A DNA stretch of 33,880 nucleotides. Origin: a virus. The position numbers were made by a program, and so were the translations under genes. The first letter of the stretch is position 1; every line of letters begins with the position of its first letter. The stretch covers positions 1-33,880 of the IMG/VR virus record IMGVR_UViG_3300025687_000169. One strand, 5' to 3'. Under the pieces are notes generated by a model. The model was not told where the DNA came from. It saw only the letters and a program-made list of their open reading frames with translations, and did not search any database. This document shows, piece after piece, positions 21,550 through 29,379 of the stretch.

Positions 21550-24500
21550 ATGGCTGATCCGAAAGAAACTCTTCAAAACCGGAACAAGAAAATAGAAGGG
21601 GAAGAGGAGGAGGCTGTCGAGAACAGGCTAGATAGCACACTGGGGGCGCTCGGCGCCGTGACCGACGCCGTTGCAGCGCCGCTTGCCCTGGCGGCTGAAG
21701 CTGGCGGCATCGCGATCGATGTGCTCACTGGAGGAACCCCGATCACCGAGGCTGTTGACCAATTTCAGCAACAAAGTATACAGTATATTGAAGAGATAGT
21801 AGGCGAGCAGGTTGCTGAGGCACTTGACTCCTTGCGAGAATTTGTAGATGAACGCATAGAAAGTTTATCTAACATTGCAAATGATGTATCCGAATATTTT
21901 GCAACAGCAAGTATACAAAGCGACACAAAAGTCATAAATCTTGCCCATCAGTGTTTTTTGGCATACAATGTAGATCAATTTTCTCTATTTCACAAAAATT
22001 TGTTAGCTAATGATGTTAGAGGGTTTGCGCCTGATTTTTATCGTGGATTGGATGGTAGGGATTTCATTGACACGAATGGGTATCGTGCAAAAGAAGGTGG
22101 AGTGACCCGAATTTATCTAACTTCTGATGATAATACTTCAAACTTTGTCAACAAAGTTGGTATTAAAAAACATGGTGAAAAATTTCTTAATCTAAAAACA
22201 CCAGAAATTGCTCAACTTATTCCAAGGTTAAGAATTTTTAAAGTTTATAGAGAAAAAGGAGAAGCCACCGAACGAAAAGTGGAGCTTGAATTTGCTGCTG
22301 GTACTAGTGCTGACCTTTTAAGGCAACCGCAAAAAACAGAAGTTTTTCCATCATCAACACCAGAGTTTGTTAGAGGCATGGATGTTGGAGTAGAGTCTTT
22401 TAATTGGAGGTTTATAGGTGGAGATAACTTTACCGCAACAAGAGAAATAGAGGCTGAATTAAAACTATCTGCACAAACAATGCAAGCGATTTTTTTTGAA
22501 AGAACCTCGAATAACGTATTCCCAAAAGAGTCTGAAAAAAACAAGTTTCGTTATCTAGACCTTGTTTTGATGCCAGACTGTAGAAGAGCAGAGACAGATA
22601 GGAGTATAAACTGGACATCATATTCGCCAGAGTGCTACGAAATTCAAATAGAAGTGGGATATAATGGAGGAGCAACCTCATTTGGCACATTCGATGAAGA
22701 CGCAGCACAGTTTAGGGAGGCGATTGAGGCACAAACAGAAACTTTAAGACTGACAACATATGAGCACAATTTTGAGTTCAAAGACGATGGTTCAGTTGGT
22801 TTAACTATTAAGATGAAAGGATTTTTGGAATCGTTTGCCAAAGATAAATCTATGAACATACTCCTTCCATATGCAGGAATGGCTTCTGGAAGAGTAAAAG
22901 TTAGCCTTAAAGGACTGAATAAAGACAAAATAATACCAAAGTACGGATCCGATCGATTTAAGAAAGCTTATTCAGATTATCCCGCATCGGACATTTGGCC
23001 TCTTGAATTGGTTGATGATCTTTTGCAAGCATTAAAGAATGTTGAAGAAAAAGAACAAGATGAATTAATAAAAAGTTCAATTGAAATAATAGAAAAACAA
23101 ATTTCTAAACTTTTTGTTGCTACGAAACAAGCGCTTGTGTCTCATATATTTAATCGTCTGGAAACTGGTGGTGCTATATACACTTATGTTTTGGGAGATC
23201 AAGAATTAAAAGACTTTACGTCAATGCAAACAGAAGACGGAGGCTATCCACAACACACAGACCTTTCAAAAATTGAAAATGGTGGGATCGGTACCTACGC
23301 CGGCGGTCCTGGGAGTGATAGGTTCGGTGCCTTCGTAGAAGAAGACATTGGACAATTAACAAGTTCTTTAAATACCTACGACGCAATAACTCAAGAAGAT
23401 CTTAATGCATTAATCAAGGGTAGTTTAGATAGTGCTTTTGCAGATTCTCGAATAAATAATTTAGTGGGTAAAAATAAGTTAATAAGCTACTTTTTCTTAG
23501 GTGATTTGATCGCTGTAATTCTTGATAGCATAACCGGAGACGACACCTTTGAATACACTTTATACAACTCAGCTTGGGACGAGGGCCTTTTAGCCGGCAC
23601 GGCCGTCGCGATCGGCAGTGCTCTCGGAGCCGATGTGGGCGGCGTTCAAATTAATTACGAAGGTTTTAGAAATTCAACTGTTTCACAAGTTTTAAAAAAA
23701 CTTAGAGTCATTCTAGGTGGAATCCCAATCAAGATAAAAGGAGACCCGGACACAAAAGTAGTAAATATTGCTCACATTCCAGTATCTGTTCAATCTTTTA
23801 ATCAGTTTATGATCGATAACGTTCTGTCAAAGGATATAAATAATTATCCATTTTTTGATTTTATTGATGATTTAATCAAATCGCTTGTAATTGATTTTCT
23901 GGGAACAAGGTGTTTTGGTGGACTAATAGAGAATAAACTAAAACCACAAGTGGGTGTCTATAATTCAAACAAAGAATTCGATATTGATGGTTCTAAAAAT
24001 GGCTATTTCGCCCCCTCCCCAAGTAACCAGTCTAATTACTGTGTTCTTGATTTAACAAAATTTAATTCTAAAAATCCCTTATTTGACACCAATAAAATTC
24101 AACAAGCAGATCTTATGTATTTTGTTTTTGGAGCTACTTCTTTAGATTTTGGCCAACTTCAAGGTAGCTATAAACAAGATTTAGAAAATGGTATTCTTTA
24201 TCTTGCTCATGGCATAAATTCGGGTCTTGTAAAGAGTATAAAGTTTGAAAAAGTTAATCAAGAATTCGTTGCGCAAGCAAGATTAGCTTCTGAGGGCGGA
24301 ACTATATTAAGTCAACTTTCAAACAAATTTGACGTAACAATTGAAATGGTAGGAAATAATTTGTTCAGAGTTGGACAATATGTCTATCTGGATGCAAGTT
24401 CTCTGGGTGCTGGACCTTCTTGGTATGATAGAGGGGATGGTGCTGATCGACAAAGATCTTGGTCCAATATTATGGGCTTAGGAGGGTATCATCTAATTAC

Positions 24501-24591
24501 TGCAATAGATAATTCTATTTCATCAGATGGAACATTTAACACTACTTTAAAAGCCAGATTTGAAACTGGTGGTAGGAGACCAAGACCATAA
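21550..24591 (+). CDS. Large baseplate protein, probable hub (gp27/VgrG-like ending)
   Basis: A 1013-residue protein, the largest in the window. The N-terminus is charged (EGEEEEAVENRLDSTL), followed by an Ala/Gly hydrophobic stretch at about residues 31-62. Residues 200-420 are beta-rich with several aromatic strands, including RIFKVYREKGE and YEIQIEVGYNGG. The C-terminal 110 residues (FDVTIEMVGNNLFRVGQYVY then YHLITAIDNSISSDGTFNTT) resemble the closing beta-domain of gp27/VgrG-type hub proteins. A second small hydrophobic segment, AGTAVAIGSALGADVGG, is at about 681-697. Both hydrophobic patches are encoded by GC-rich DNA within an AT-rich gene. Its stop overlaps the next ATG (TAATGG). No lysozyme domain is seen. 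The hub assignment is moderate. Confidence 0.5.
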   Translation: MADPKETLQNRNKKIEGEEEEAVENRLDSTLGALGAVTDAVAAPLALAAEAGGIAIDVLTGGTPITEAVDQFQQQSIQYIEEIVGEQVAEALDSLREFVDERIESLSNIANDVSEYFATASIQSDTKVINLAHQCFLAYNVDQFSLFHKNLLANDVRGFAPDFYRGLDGRDFIDTNGYRAKEGGVTRIYLTSDDNTSNFVNKVGIKKHGEKFLNLKTPEIAQLIPRLRIFKVYREKGEATERKVELEFAAGTSADLLRQPQKTEVFPSSTPEFVRGMDVGVESFNWRFIGGDNFTATREIEAELKLSAQTMQAIFFERTSNNVFPKESEKNKFRYLDLVLMPDCRRAETDRSINWTSYSPECYEIQIEVGYNGGATSFGTFDEDAAQFREAIEAQTETLRLTTYEHNFEFKDDGSVGLTIKMKGFLESFAKDKSMNILLPYAGMASGRVKVSLKGLNKDKIIPKYGSDRFKKAYSDYPASDIWPLELVDDLLQALKNVEEKEQDELIKSSIEIIEKQISKLFVATKQALVSHIFNRLETGGAIYTYVLGDQELKDFTSMQTEDGGYPQHTDLSKIENGGIGTYAGGPGSDRFGAFVEEDIGQLTSSLNTYDAITQEDLNALIKGSLDSAFADSRINNLVGKNKLISYFFLGDLIAVILDSITGDDTFEYTLYNSAWDEGLLAGTAVAIGSALGADVGGVQINYEGFRNSTVSQVLKKLRVILGGIPIKIKGDPDTKVVNIAHIPVSVQSFNQFMIDNVLSKDINNYPFFDFIDDLIKSLVIDFLGTRCFGGLIENKLKPQVGVYNSNKEFDIDGSKNGYFAPSPSNQSNYCVLDLTKFNSKNPLFDTNKIQQADLMYFVFGATSLDFGQLQGSYKQDLENGILYLAHGINSGLVKSIKFEKVNQEFVAQARLASEGGTILSQLSNKFDVTIEMVGNNLFRVGQYVYLDASSLGAGPSWYDRGDGADRQRSWSNIMGLGGYHLITAIDNSISSDGTFNTTLKARFETGGRRPRP

Positions 24592-25910
24592 TGGCAGCTA
24601 TTAATAACTTACCAGCAAGAGAAAGCATGGCTAAACGGGCGGACTATTCCGTCAATGCTATTCCCTTACTACCAGAAACAAACGAACCCACACTGGAAAC
24701 TAGACAACTAAAAGACTTTCTCTTAAACGAGAAGATCTTCATTGGTAGAGTAGACGGATCCTTTAATCCTGTCTTTGTAAATCAGAAAGAACTTGATAAC
24801 TTTGGACCAGACTCAAATACCAAAGTAGGACTCAGAGTTGTTACCGAAGCATACAAAGACATGAAAAGAAAGTATGATAGAGATTTTGCACAAGGGTACA
24901 TTAATAGAAATGCACCTGCTCTTAATGAGCTAAGTGTTAAGAAAGCATATATTAATCCTTTTGATAGTTATAAGAACAATCTAAGATCTAGAACAGAAGA
25001 TTTTCTAAATTATGTTAAGAACAATAGACTGATCAATAACATAGAAGACTTTGATTCCTTTGTCAATCCTTTTCTTCAGTATGTCGAAGACACTGGGAAA
25101 CAAAGGCCAATAACAAGATCTATGTATTTCCTAACCAGAAGATACTCTCCTCTTTCAACTGGTTTAGCATTTGAGGTAGATAATGCTCCTTACAGCGAAG
25201 ACCAGTACAAGATCGATGCTTATTACAGACAAAAGAACTTCCAGTATTTTAAGAACCTTGCATCTCGTTATGGTTTTGTGATCGACAAGAACATCCCCTG
25301 GCGTCTTGTGGCAGATCTAAACTCTCCGCAAATGACGCCCTACATTGAGAAAGCGTTTGGTTTCCCTGGTGGATCAAACTATGTTCTTGCCGTGGCCTAC
25401 ACGCAGACCTATGGAGACGACATCCCATCTATCATAAACCTGATGGTTCAGTTTTACAACAGAATAGCACAACATAGAGCAAGAACTGTAATCAAAGAGT
25501 CTGGCCCAACAGTTGGTGCTGGTGGAAGAACAGCGTTTAACATATGTGCCAAGCAGGGAAAGACAATTAGAAGGCGCCAAGTTGACCCAAGAAGAATACC
25601 AAATGCCTACCCAAATGAATTTTGGCTTGACAAGTATGTCAGGATCCGTAATATTGAAACAGGGCTGGACTACAGCGATGCTCAAGTTGAACAGATTTCA
25701 AAGAATGCAGGAAATATTGTCAAAAAACTTGACAGGGCCTCGGCGATGCGTTACGTTATCTCTAAGTTCGATAATGTGCAGCACTTCGAAGGCTCGCTGT
25801 TCTATGATACAACTCGATTGAACTTTGCTCGTCAAGGACTAGGCGACGAAGCCGATGTTGTTGAAACAGTTAAAAGAAGTGTTCAAGCATCAAACTTTGT
25901 GATATACTGA
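24591..25910 (+). CDS. Unknown baseplate or tail protein
   Basis: A 439-residue protein whose ATG shares its A with the stop of the hub gene, indicating coupled translation. It is helical, rich in Asn, Tyr, Arg and Lys, with no low complexity. Notable stretches are RQLKDFLLNEKIFIGRVDGS (about residues 39-58), RSMYFLTRRYSPLSTGLAFE (about 180-199), YRQKNFQYFKNLASRYGFVI and PYIEKAFGFPGGSNYVLAVA. It has two Cys residues at most, and no membrane segment. It closes the structural block, right before the polymerase. A baseplate role follows from context only. Two sigma-70-like promoters for the replication block lie inside its 3' end. Confidence 0.75.
   Translation: MAAINNLPARESMAKRADYSVNAIPLLPETNEPTLETRQLKDFLLNEKIFIGRVDGSFNPVFVNQKELDNFGPDSNTKVGLRVVTEAYKDMKRKYDRDFAQGYINRNAPALNELSVKKAYINPFDSYKNNLRSRTEDFLNYVKNNRLINNIEDFDSFVNPFLQYVEDTGKQRPITRSMYFLTRRYSPLSTGLAFEVDNAPYSEDQYKIDAYYRQKNFQYFKNLASRYGFVIDKNIPWRLVADLNSPQMTPYIEKAFGFPGGSNYVLAVAYTQTYGDDIPSIINLMVQFYNRIAQHRARTVIKESGPTVGAGGRTAFNICAKQGKTIRRRQVDPRRIPNAYPNEFWLDKYVRIRNIETGLDYSDAQVEQISKNAGNIVKKLDRASAMRYVISKFDNVQHFEGSLFYDTTRLNFARQGLGDEADVVETVKRSVQASNFVIY
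25627..25654 (+). promoter_or_regulatory. Sigma-70-like promoter upstream of the polymerase, inside a structural gene
   Basis: TTGACA, 16 bases, TAATAT. A full-consensus -35 with a five-of-six -10. It lies in the 3' end of the preceding CDS and would drive the replication block. Confidence 0.4.
25729..25757 (+). promoter_or_regulatory. Sigma-70-like promoter, second copy upstream of the polymerase
   Basis: TTGACA, 17 bases, TACGTT. It lies 170 bases before the polymerase ATG, within the end of the preceding CDS. Confidence 0.35.
25900..25908 (+). promoter_or_regulatory. Extended -10 promoter just before the polymerase gene
   Basis: TGATATACT is a TGn extended -10 with TATACT, 20 bases before the polymerase ATG. 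Its -35 region (TGTTCA at 17 bases) is weak, which is usual for extended -10 promoters. Confidence 0.45.
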
Positions 25911-25928
25911 AATAGACTTGGAGGGGTC

Positions 25929-27116
25929 ATGTATTTTCAGGCGCTCGACGACAAAGGCGAGTGTGTTGGGGTTTATAAGGACGGAGAACTGTATTTTGAA
26001 GAACTACCAAACAACTTGCAGAAGACATGGAAATATGCTGAGTTTCTCAGAGACCTTGACGTGGAGTATGCTAGTCTATACGCTCCCAATCAGTCTCTTG
26101 CTGACGTTTGCCCACCTCACCTCCTAGACAAGTGGCTAGAGGTTGAAGCAAAACTAAAAGCATTTTACCGTTCTTTCGTTCTTGGTAAGGTCGATCTGAA
26201 CGAAAACTGCTTTTTTGACCTCGTTCCAACCACTTTTCTCAAGGATTATTGTAAAATGAAAGACCAAATAACCCAGCACGTCTTCGAAAACTACGAAAGA
26301 CCTGCTAACTATGACTTTTTAGCTGATCTTACGAAGGTTTTGACGAAGATCCGCCGCCAAAAGGTCAACATCGACCAGTCTGCGCTCAACAGGCTGCGCA
26401 TTACAGACAAGGGCAAGCACCTAAACGCTCGTTTGGGATCCGTGTCTCCTTATTGTCATTATCGCATCAACGGAACCATCACAGGTCGCTTGTCCAGCGA
26501 GTTTGAAACCTTTCCGATTATGACACTAAACAAGGACTTTCGCCACATCATCCAACCAACTAACGACTGGTTCGTTGAACTGGACTTCAACGCAGCCGAA
26601 CTACGAACGCTAATGGCCCTGGGAGGCTCTACACCACCCCTAGAAGACATTCACGACTGGAATGCGCGTAATCTATTCAGCGAGGGCACGACACGCGGAG
26701 AAGCGAAGGTAGGGCTGCTTGCGTGGCTCTATGATGAAAACAAAACAAATGAAAGGTTTGCGTCTATTTATGATCGCGATGCCGTCCGTTCCAAGTTTTG
26801 GAAGAACGGCGAGGTAAAGACGATCTTTGACAGAACTATTCCTGCCGATCACTCTCACGCTCTAAACTACATCGTCCAAAGCACCACCGCCGATCTTGTT
26901 CTTCGCCAGGTCATCAAGGTAAACGAGGCGATGGAGGGCTTGGAAAGTTTTATTGCTTTCATCATCCACGACAGCATCGTCCTTGACATGAAGGAAGGCG
27001 AGAGACATAAGATCCCAGAGTTGTTAAAGGTTTTCAGCGACACTGATCTCGGCAAGTTCCTTGTCAATGTCCGCGCTGGCTTTAACTTTGGCGATATGAA
27101 AGAGATTAACCTGTGA
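25929..27116 (+). CDS. polA-like: Minimal family A DNA polymerase, no exonuclease domain
   Basis: A 395-residue polymerase with the palm and fingers motifs of family A. TGRLSS is at 185-190. Motif A, LDFNAAELR (Asp219, Glu224), replaces the usual DYSQIELR. Motif B is Arg256-x3-Lys260-x7-Tyr268. NYIVQSTTADL (313-323) matches the usual N-IQG-AAD stretch. Motif C is IIHDSIVLD, where the common HDE reads HDS (Asp348 retained). The O-helix Gly after Tyr is Asp. The N-terminal 130 residues show no 3'-5' exonuclease motifs, so proofreading, if any, must come from another protein. It opens the replication block with a GGAGGGG ribosome site. T4 itself uses a family B polymerase. Its TGA overlaps the ATG of the GC-rich ORF. 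Confidence 0.85.
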   Translation: MYFQALDDKGECVGVYKDGELYFEELPNNLQKTWKYAEFLRDLDVEYASLYAPNQSLADVCPPHLLDKWLEVEAKLKAFYRSFVLGKVDLNENCFFDLVPTTFLKDYCKMKDQITQHVFENYERPANYDFLADLTKVLTKIRRQKVNIDQSALNRLRITDKGKHLNARLGSVSPYCHYRINGTITGRLSSEFETFPIMTLNKDFRHIIQPTNDWFVELDFNAAELRTLMALGGSTPPLEDIHDWNARNLFSEGTTRGEAKVGLLAWLYDENKTNERFASIYDRDAVRSKFWKNGEVKTIFDRTIPADHSHALNYIVQSTTADLVLRQVIKVNEAMEGLESFIAFIIHDSIVLDMKEGERHKIPELLKVFSDTDLGKFLVNVRAGFNFGDMKEINL

Positions 27117-27478
27117 TGAATGAACTTGCACAACGAGCCGTCGCCTCGCCGCACTGGCGATGGATGCCGGGGATGCTCGTGCGCTACCCCACCGGATACA
27201 GCGAGCGCATCGAGGACGACACCGACGCAGCGGCACGGTTGGAGGACGACGGGTTCCCCGACCTCACCGACCCCGCCACGCTGGGATGCCTGCTCGCGCT
27301 GGTGCGGGAGGCGTGGGAGCCGCATCGGGGCTCTGACTACATCGCAAGCACGATGCATACCGGCTCCGGCTGGGGTGTCGGTGCTCGATACGGGTCTGAG
27401 GGGCTGGCGGCTATTGTGCTGCCCACCTACGACACCGAAGCCGCCGCCCTCGTGGCCGCGTTGGAGGCTGCGCCATGA
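27116..27478 (+). CDS. GC-rich accessory ORF of unknown function
   Basis: A 120-residue protein (GTG 27113 would add one residue). The DNA is roughly two-thirds G+C, far above its neighbours, with Gly, Ala and Asp codons ending in C or G. Its ATG overlaps the polymerase TGA and its TGA overlaps the ATG of the next gene, so it sits seamlessly between two host-phage genes. The sequence starts NELAQRAVASPHWRWMPGML, has a conserved-looking PDLTDPATLGCLLALVREAW (about residues 48-67), and ends with a small Ala-rich helix. From memory, proteins of this pattern occur in many unrelated phages without known function. This frame was chosen over two overlapping ORFs because of the start/stop overlaps and the ordered composition. 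Confidence 0.75.
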   Translation: MNELAQRAVASPHWRWMPGMLVRYPTGYSERIEDDTDAAARLEDDGFPDLTDPATLGCLLALVREAWEPHRGSDYIASTMHTGSGWGVGARYGSEGLAAIVLPTYDTEAAALVAALEAAP

Positions 27479-28308
27479 ACATCATTGGTCTTGGAAAGGC
27501 TGGCTGTGCTATTGCGGAGTGTTTTTCAAAATACCCGCAGTACAAAACCTTCTACATTGACCTTGACAGGCGAGGCGAGAACAGTTATACTATTGAAAAG
27601 CAACAAGGACCAGAGCAATACGAACAAAATGCACCTGACCTCAAAAAATTCCTTGACACAGCAGAGGGAGCGTGCTACATTGTAATAGGTGGATCGGGGG
27701 ACATTTCTGGTATGTCTCTCCGAGTAATGGAAGGAATAAAGGACAAGAAAGGAATAAGCGTCGTCTACATTCAACCTGACCGGTCGCTCCTAAGCGAGCG
27801 TAAGAAGAGGCATGAGCGCGTAACATTTAATGTGCTCCAGCAATACGCAAGGTCAGGCGCGATAGAACGCATTTACCTTATTTCAAACAACGCAGTTGAG
27901 GCCGTTATTGGCGAAGTTCCGATCATCGGCTATTATGACAAGTTGAACGAGATCATCGTTTCAACTCTCCACATGATAAATGTGTGCAAGAACCAAGAAC
28001 CAGTCATGGGCGGGCTTGAAGAGCCAGGAGAAACCCGCCGAATCTCCACAGTTGGGATTTATGACTTTGAAAAGGATGAAGAAAAGTTATTCTTTTCACT
28101 TGACACACCACGGGAAGCATGCTACATTTATTGTGTTGGGGGCAAGAGGTTGCGAGAGGATGGCTCTTTACACAAGACCATCGTTTCACAAATGACAGGA
28201 AAGATCACTGATGAAACAAAAACAGTTTCCTATGGTGTTTTTCCTACCAACTATGAGACGGACTACGGATACCTTTTGATCCACAGTCCAATGATACAGA
28301 ACCAGTAG
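27475..28308 (+). CDS. Divergent FtsZ/tubulin-like protein
   Basis: A 277-residue protein with the overall plan of the tubulin superfamily. Nucleotide loop T1 is IGLGKAGCAIAECF (residues 4-17), like the FtsZ IGVGGGG-NAV segment, followed by the strand YIDLD (27-31, FtsZ INTD). The glycine-rich loop T4 is IGGSGDISG (71-79, FtsZ GGGTGTG). Then come VVYIQPDRSLLSERKKRHER (97-116, FtsZ VVTKPF-FEG-R) and LISNN (135-139, FtsZ IPN). A C-terminal domain of alternating strands follows (ACYIYCVGG, TVSYGVFPTN, YGYLLIHS). The T7 catalytic NxDxxD motif is not visible, so GTP binding is plausible but hydrolysis on polymerisation is doubtful. It overlaps the GC-rich ORF by 4 bases and precedes gp32. It could be a phage cytoskeleton or an inhibitor of host FtsZ. 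Confidence 0.7.
   Translation: MNIIGLGKAGCAIAECFSKYPQYKTFYIDLDRRGENSYTIEKQQGPEQYEQNAPDLKKFLDTAEGACYIVIGGSGDISGMSLRVMEGIKDKKGISVVYIQPDRSLLSERKKRHERVTFNVLQQYARSGAIERIYLISNNAVEAVIGEVPIIGYYDKLNEIIVSTLHMINVCKNQEPVMGGLEEPGETRRISTVGIYDFEKDEEKLFFSLDTPREACYIYCVGGKRLREDGSLHKTIVSQMTGKITDETKTVSYGVFPTNYETDYGYLLIHSPMIQNQ
27563..27591 (+). promoter_or_regulatory. Near-consensus sigma-70 promoter inside the tubulin-like gene
   Basis: TTGACA, 17 bases, TATACT. The -35 is perfect and the -10 four or five of six. It lies about 90 bases into the CDS, so it would produce a truncated tubulin-like message and gp32. Confidence 0.45.
27653..27681 (+). promoter_or_regulatory. Sigma-70 promoter with TGCTACATT extended -10
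   Basis: TTGACA, 17 bases, TACATT, preceded by TGC. It shares GCTACATT with sites at 28100 and 32280. Confidence 0.45.
28100..28128 (+). promoter_or_regulatory. Sigma-70 promoter for gp32, TGCTACATT extended -10
   Basis: TTGACA, 17 bases, TACATT with TGC before it, 230 bases upstream of the gp32 ATG. gp32 is needed in quantity, which would fit a dedicated promoter. Confidence 0.5.
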
Positions 28309-28357
28309 GGCTGGGATATTTGCCAGTCTTTCTTTAAACAACAAGGAGAAAAGAAAA

Positions 28358-29110
28358 ATGGGTATCAATCTTGACAAGATGCGTGCAAAGCTTGACGCAC
28401 TTCACAACAAGGGCGGTAAGAAGGAGTCTCCCTTCTGGCGTCCCGAGGATGGTGAACAGACCATTCGTATCGTTCCAACCCCTGATGGCGATCCATTTAA
28501 GGAGTTTTGGTTCCACTACAACCTGGGTAAGAACCCTGGTTTCCTCAGCCCGAAGCGTAACTTTGGCATTGACGACCCACTAAACGACTTTGTTCGTCAG
28601 CTTTTCCAGGCAGGTGACGAGGCCAGCATCAAGCAGGCTAAGGATCTGATGGCAAAGCAGCGTTTCTTTGCTCCCGTTCTCGTCCGAGGCGAGGAGGAGA
28701 AGGGTGTTCGCATCTGGGGTTTTGGAAAGCGTGCTTACGAGCAGCTTCTCCAGCTTGTTCTCAACCCCGAGTATGGCGACATTACCGATGTTGAGTCAGG
28801 AACTGACCTCGTTATTACCTATGGAAAGCCGCCTGGAGCATCTTTCCCACAGACCGGCATTACTCCACGCCGTCGTTCAAGCCCTCTCTGCGATGATGCA
28901 GTTGGCGGCCCTGATCGATGCGCAGAGTTGCTCGACAGCATCCCTGATTTCGATGAGCTTTTCCCACGGAAGACTCCACAGGAAATTCAGGTTATGCTTG
29001 ACGAGTGGCTTGCAGGCGAGGACTCTGCTGGAGAGGATGTTGTGAAGTACGACAGTAACAACACCACTTCAAGCGTTGACAGCGCTTTTAATGACTTGAT
29101 GAGTGCATAA
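28358..29110 (+). CDS. 32: Single-stranded DNA-binding protein, T4 gp32-like
   Basis: A 250-residue protein (T4 gp32 has 301). The OB-fold core contains SPFWRPEDGEQTIRIVPTPD (about residues 24-43), EFWFHYNLG and FFAPVLVR with RIWGFGKRAYEQLLQL, the usual gp32 pattern of marine T4-like phages. The C-terminus is acidic and ends DSAFNDLMSA, the partner-binding tail. The stretch SPKRNFGIDDPLNDFV (64-79) stands where many gp32 proteins have CP-x-CPxC zinc ligands; none of the cysteines is present, so the zinc site seems lost. gp32 coats single-stranded DNA for the polymerase, UvsX and helicase, all encoded nearby. AAGGAG lies 9 bases before the ATG. Confidence 0.88.
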   Translation: MGINLDKMRAKLDALHNKGGKKESPFWRPEDGEQTIRIVPTPDGDPFKEFWFHYNLGKNPGFLSPKRNFGIDDPLNDFVRQLFQAGDEASIKQAKDLMAKQRFFAPVLVRGEEEKGVRIWGFGKRAYEQLLQLVLNPEYGDITDVESGTDLVITYGKPPGASFPQTGITPRRRSSPLCDDAVGGPDRCAELLDSIPDFDELFPRKTPQEIQVMLDEWLAGEDSAGEDVVKYDSNNTTSSVDSAFNDLMSA

Positions 29111-29126
29111 AAGGAGAAATTCATTC

Positions 29127-29360
29127 ATGTTCAGTAATCTATTTGGTCGCTTATGTGTTTCCGTGATGGGAGCACTACTACTTCTTGGCTGCGGGTCAGA
29201 CAAGGAGGACAGTGGCGACACCGGTTCAGAGACAACCACCACGGAGCCAACGGGGACTACGACTCCTCCAACAACTCCCCCCACCACGGTTCCCACGGGT
29301 TCCACTGGTGAGACAGGTGACACTGGCAGCGCGGACACTGGCGTTTCGACAGGCACCTGA
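29127..29360 (+). CDS. Small Thr/Gly-rich lipoprotein
   Basis: A 77-residue protein with a hydrophobic signal (residues 9-20) and lipobox LLGC, giving lipidated Cys22. Glycine at +2 suggests export past the inner membrane. The mature part is a flexible, Thr/Pro/Ser/Asp/Gly-rich tail (SGDTGSETTTTEPTG, then TPPTTPPTT). The start is ATG 29127 because AAGGAG lies 10 bases before it; an in-frame GTG at 29103 overlaps gp32 without a ribosome site. Such tails are common on lipoproteins of Myxococcota-like bacteria. Superinfection exclusion or envelope modification during infection is a typical role for phage lipoproteins; here it is inference. The DNA is more GC-rich than gp32. A terminator follows. 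Confidence 0.75.
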   Translation: MFSNLFGRLCVSVMGALLLLGCGSDKEDSGDTGSETTTTEPTGTTTPPTTPPTTVPTGSTGETGDTGSADTGVSTGT

Positions 29361-29379
29361 GTCCTGAACCAACCGCAGG

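Noticed and set aside
26867-27358. 163-residue reverse-strand ORF across the polymerase end and GC-rich gene
   Set aside because: Antisense to two well-supported genes; open only because of GC content and the lack of reverse stop codons.
27120-27560. 146-residue + strand ORF overlapping the GC-rich gene in another frame
   Set aside because: High GC lengthens ORFs in all frames. It runs into the tubulin-like gene, has no overlap logic with neighbours, and its composition (Arg/Thr/Pro/Cys) looks like an off-frame reading.
28309-28357. Terminator between the tubulin-like gene and gp32 (CTGG...CCAG)
   Set aside because: Only a 4-bp stem, and the following T-run is broken; too weak to call.
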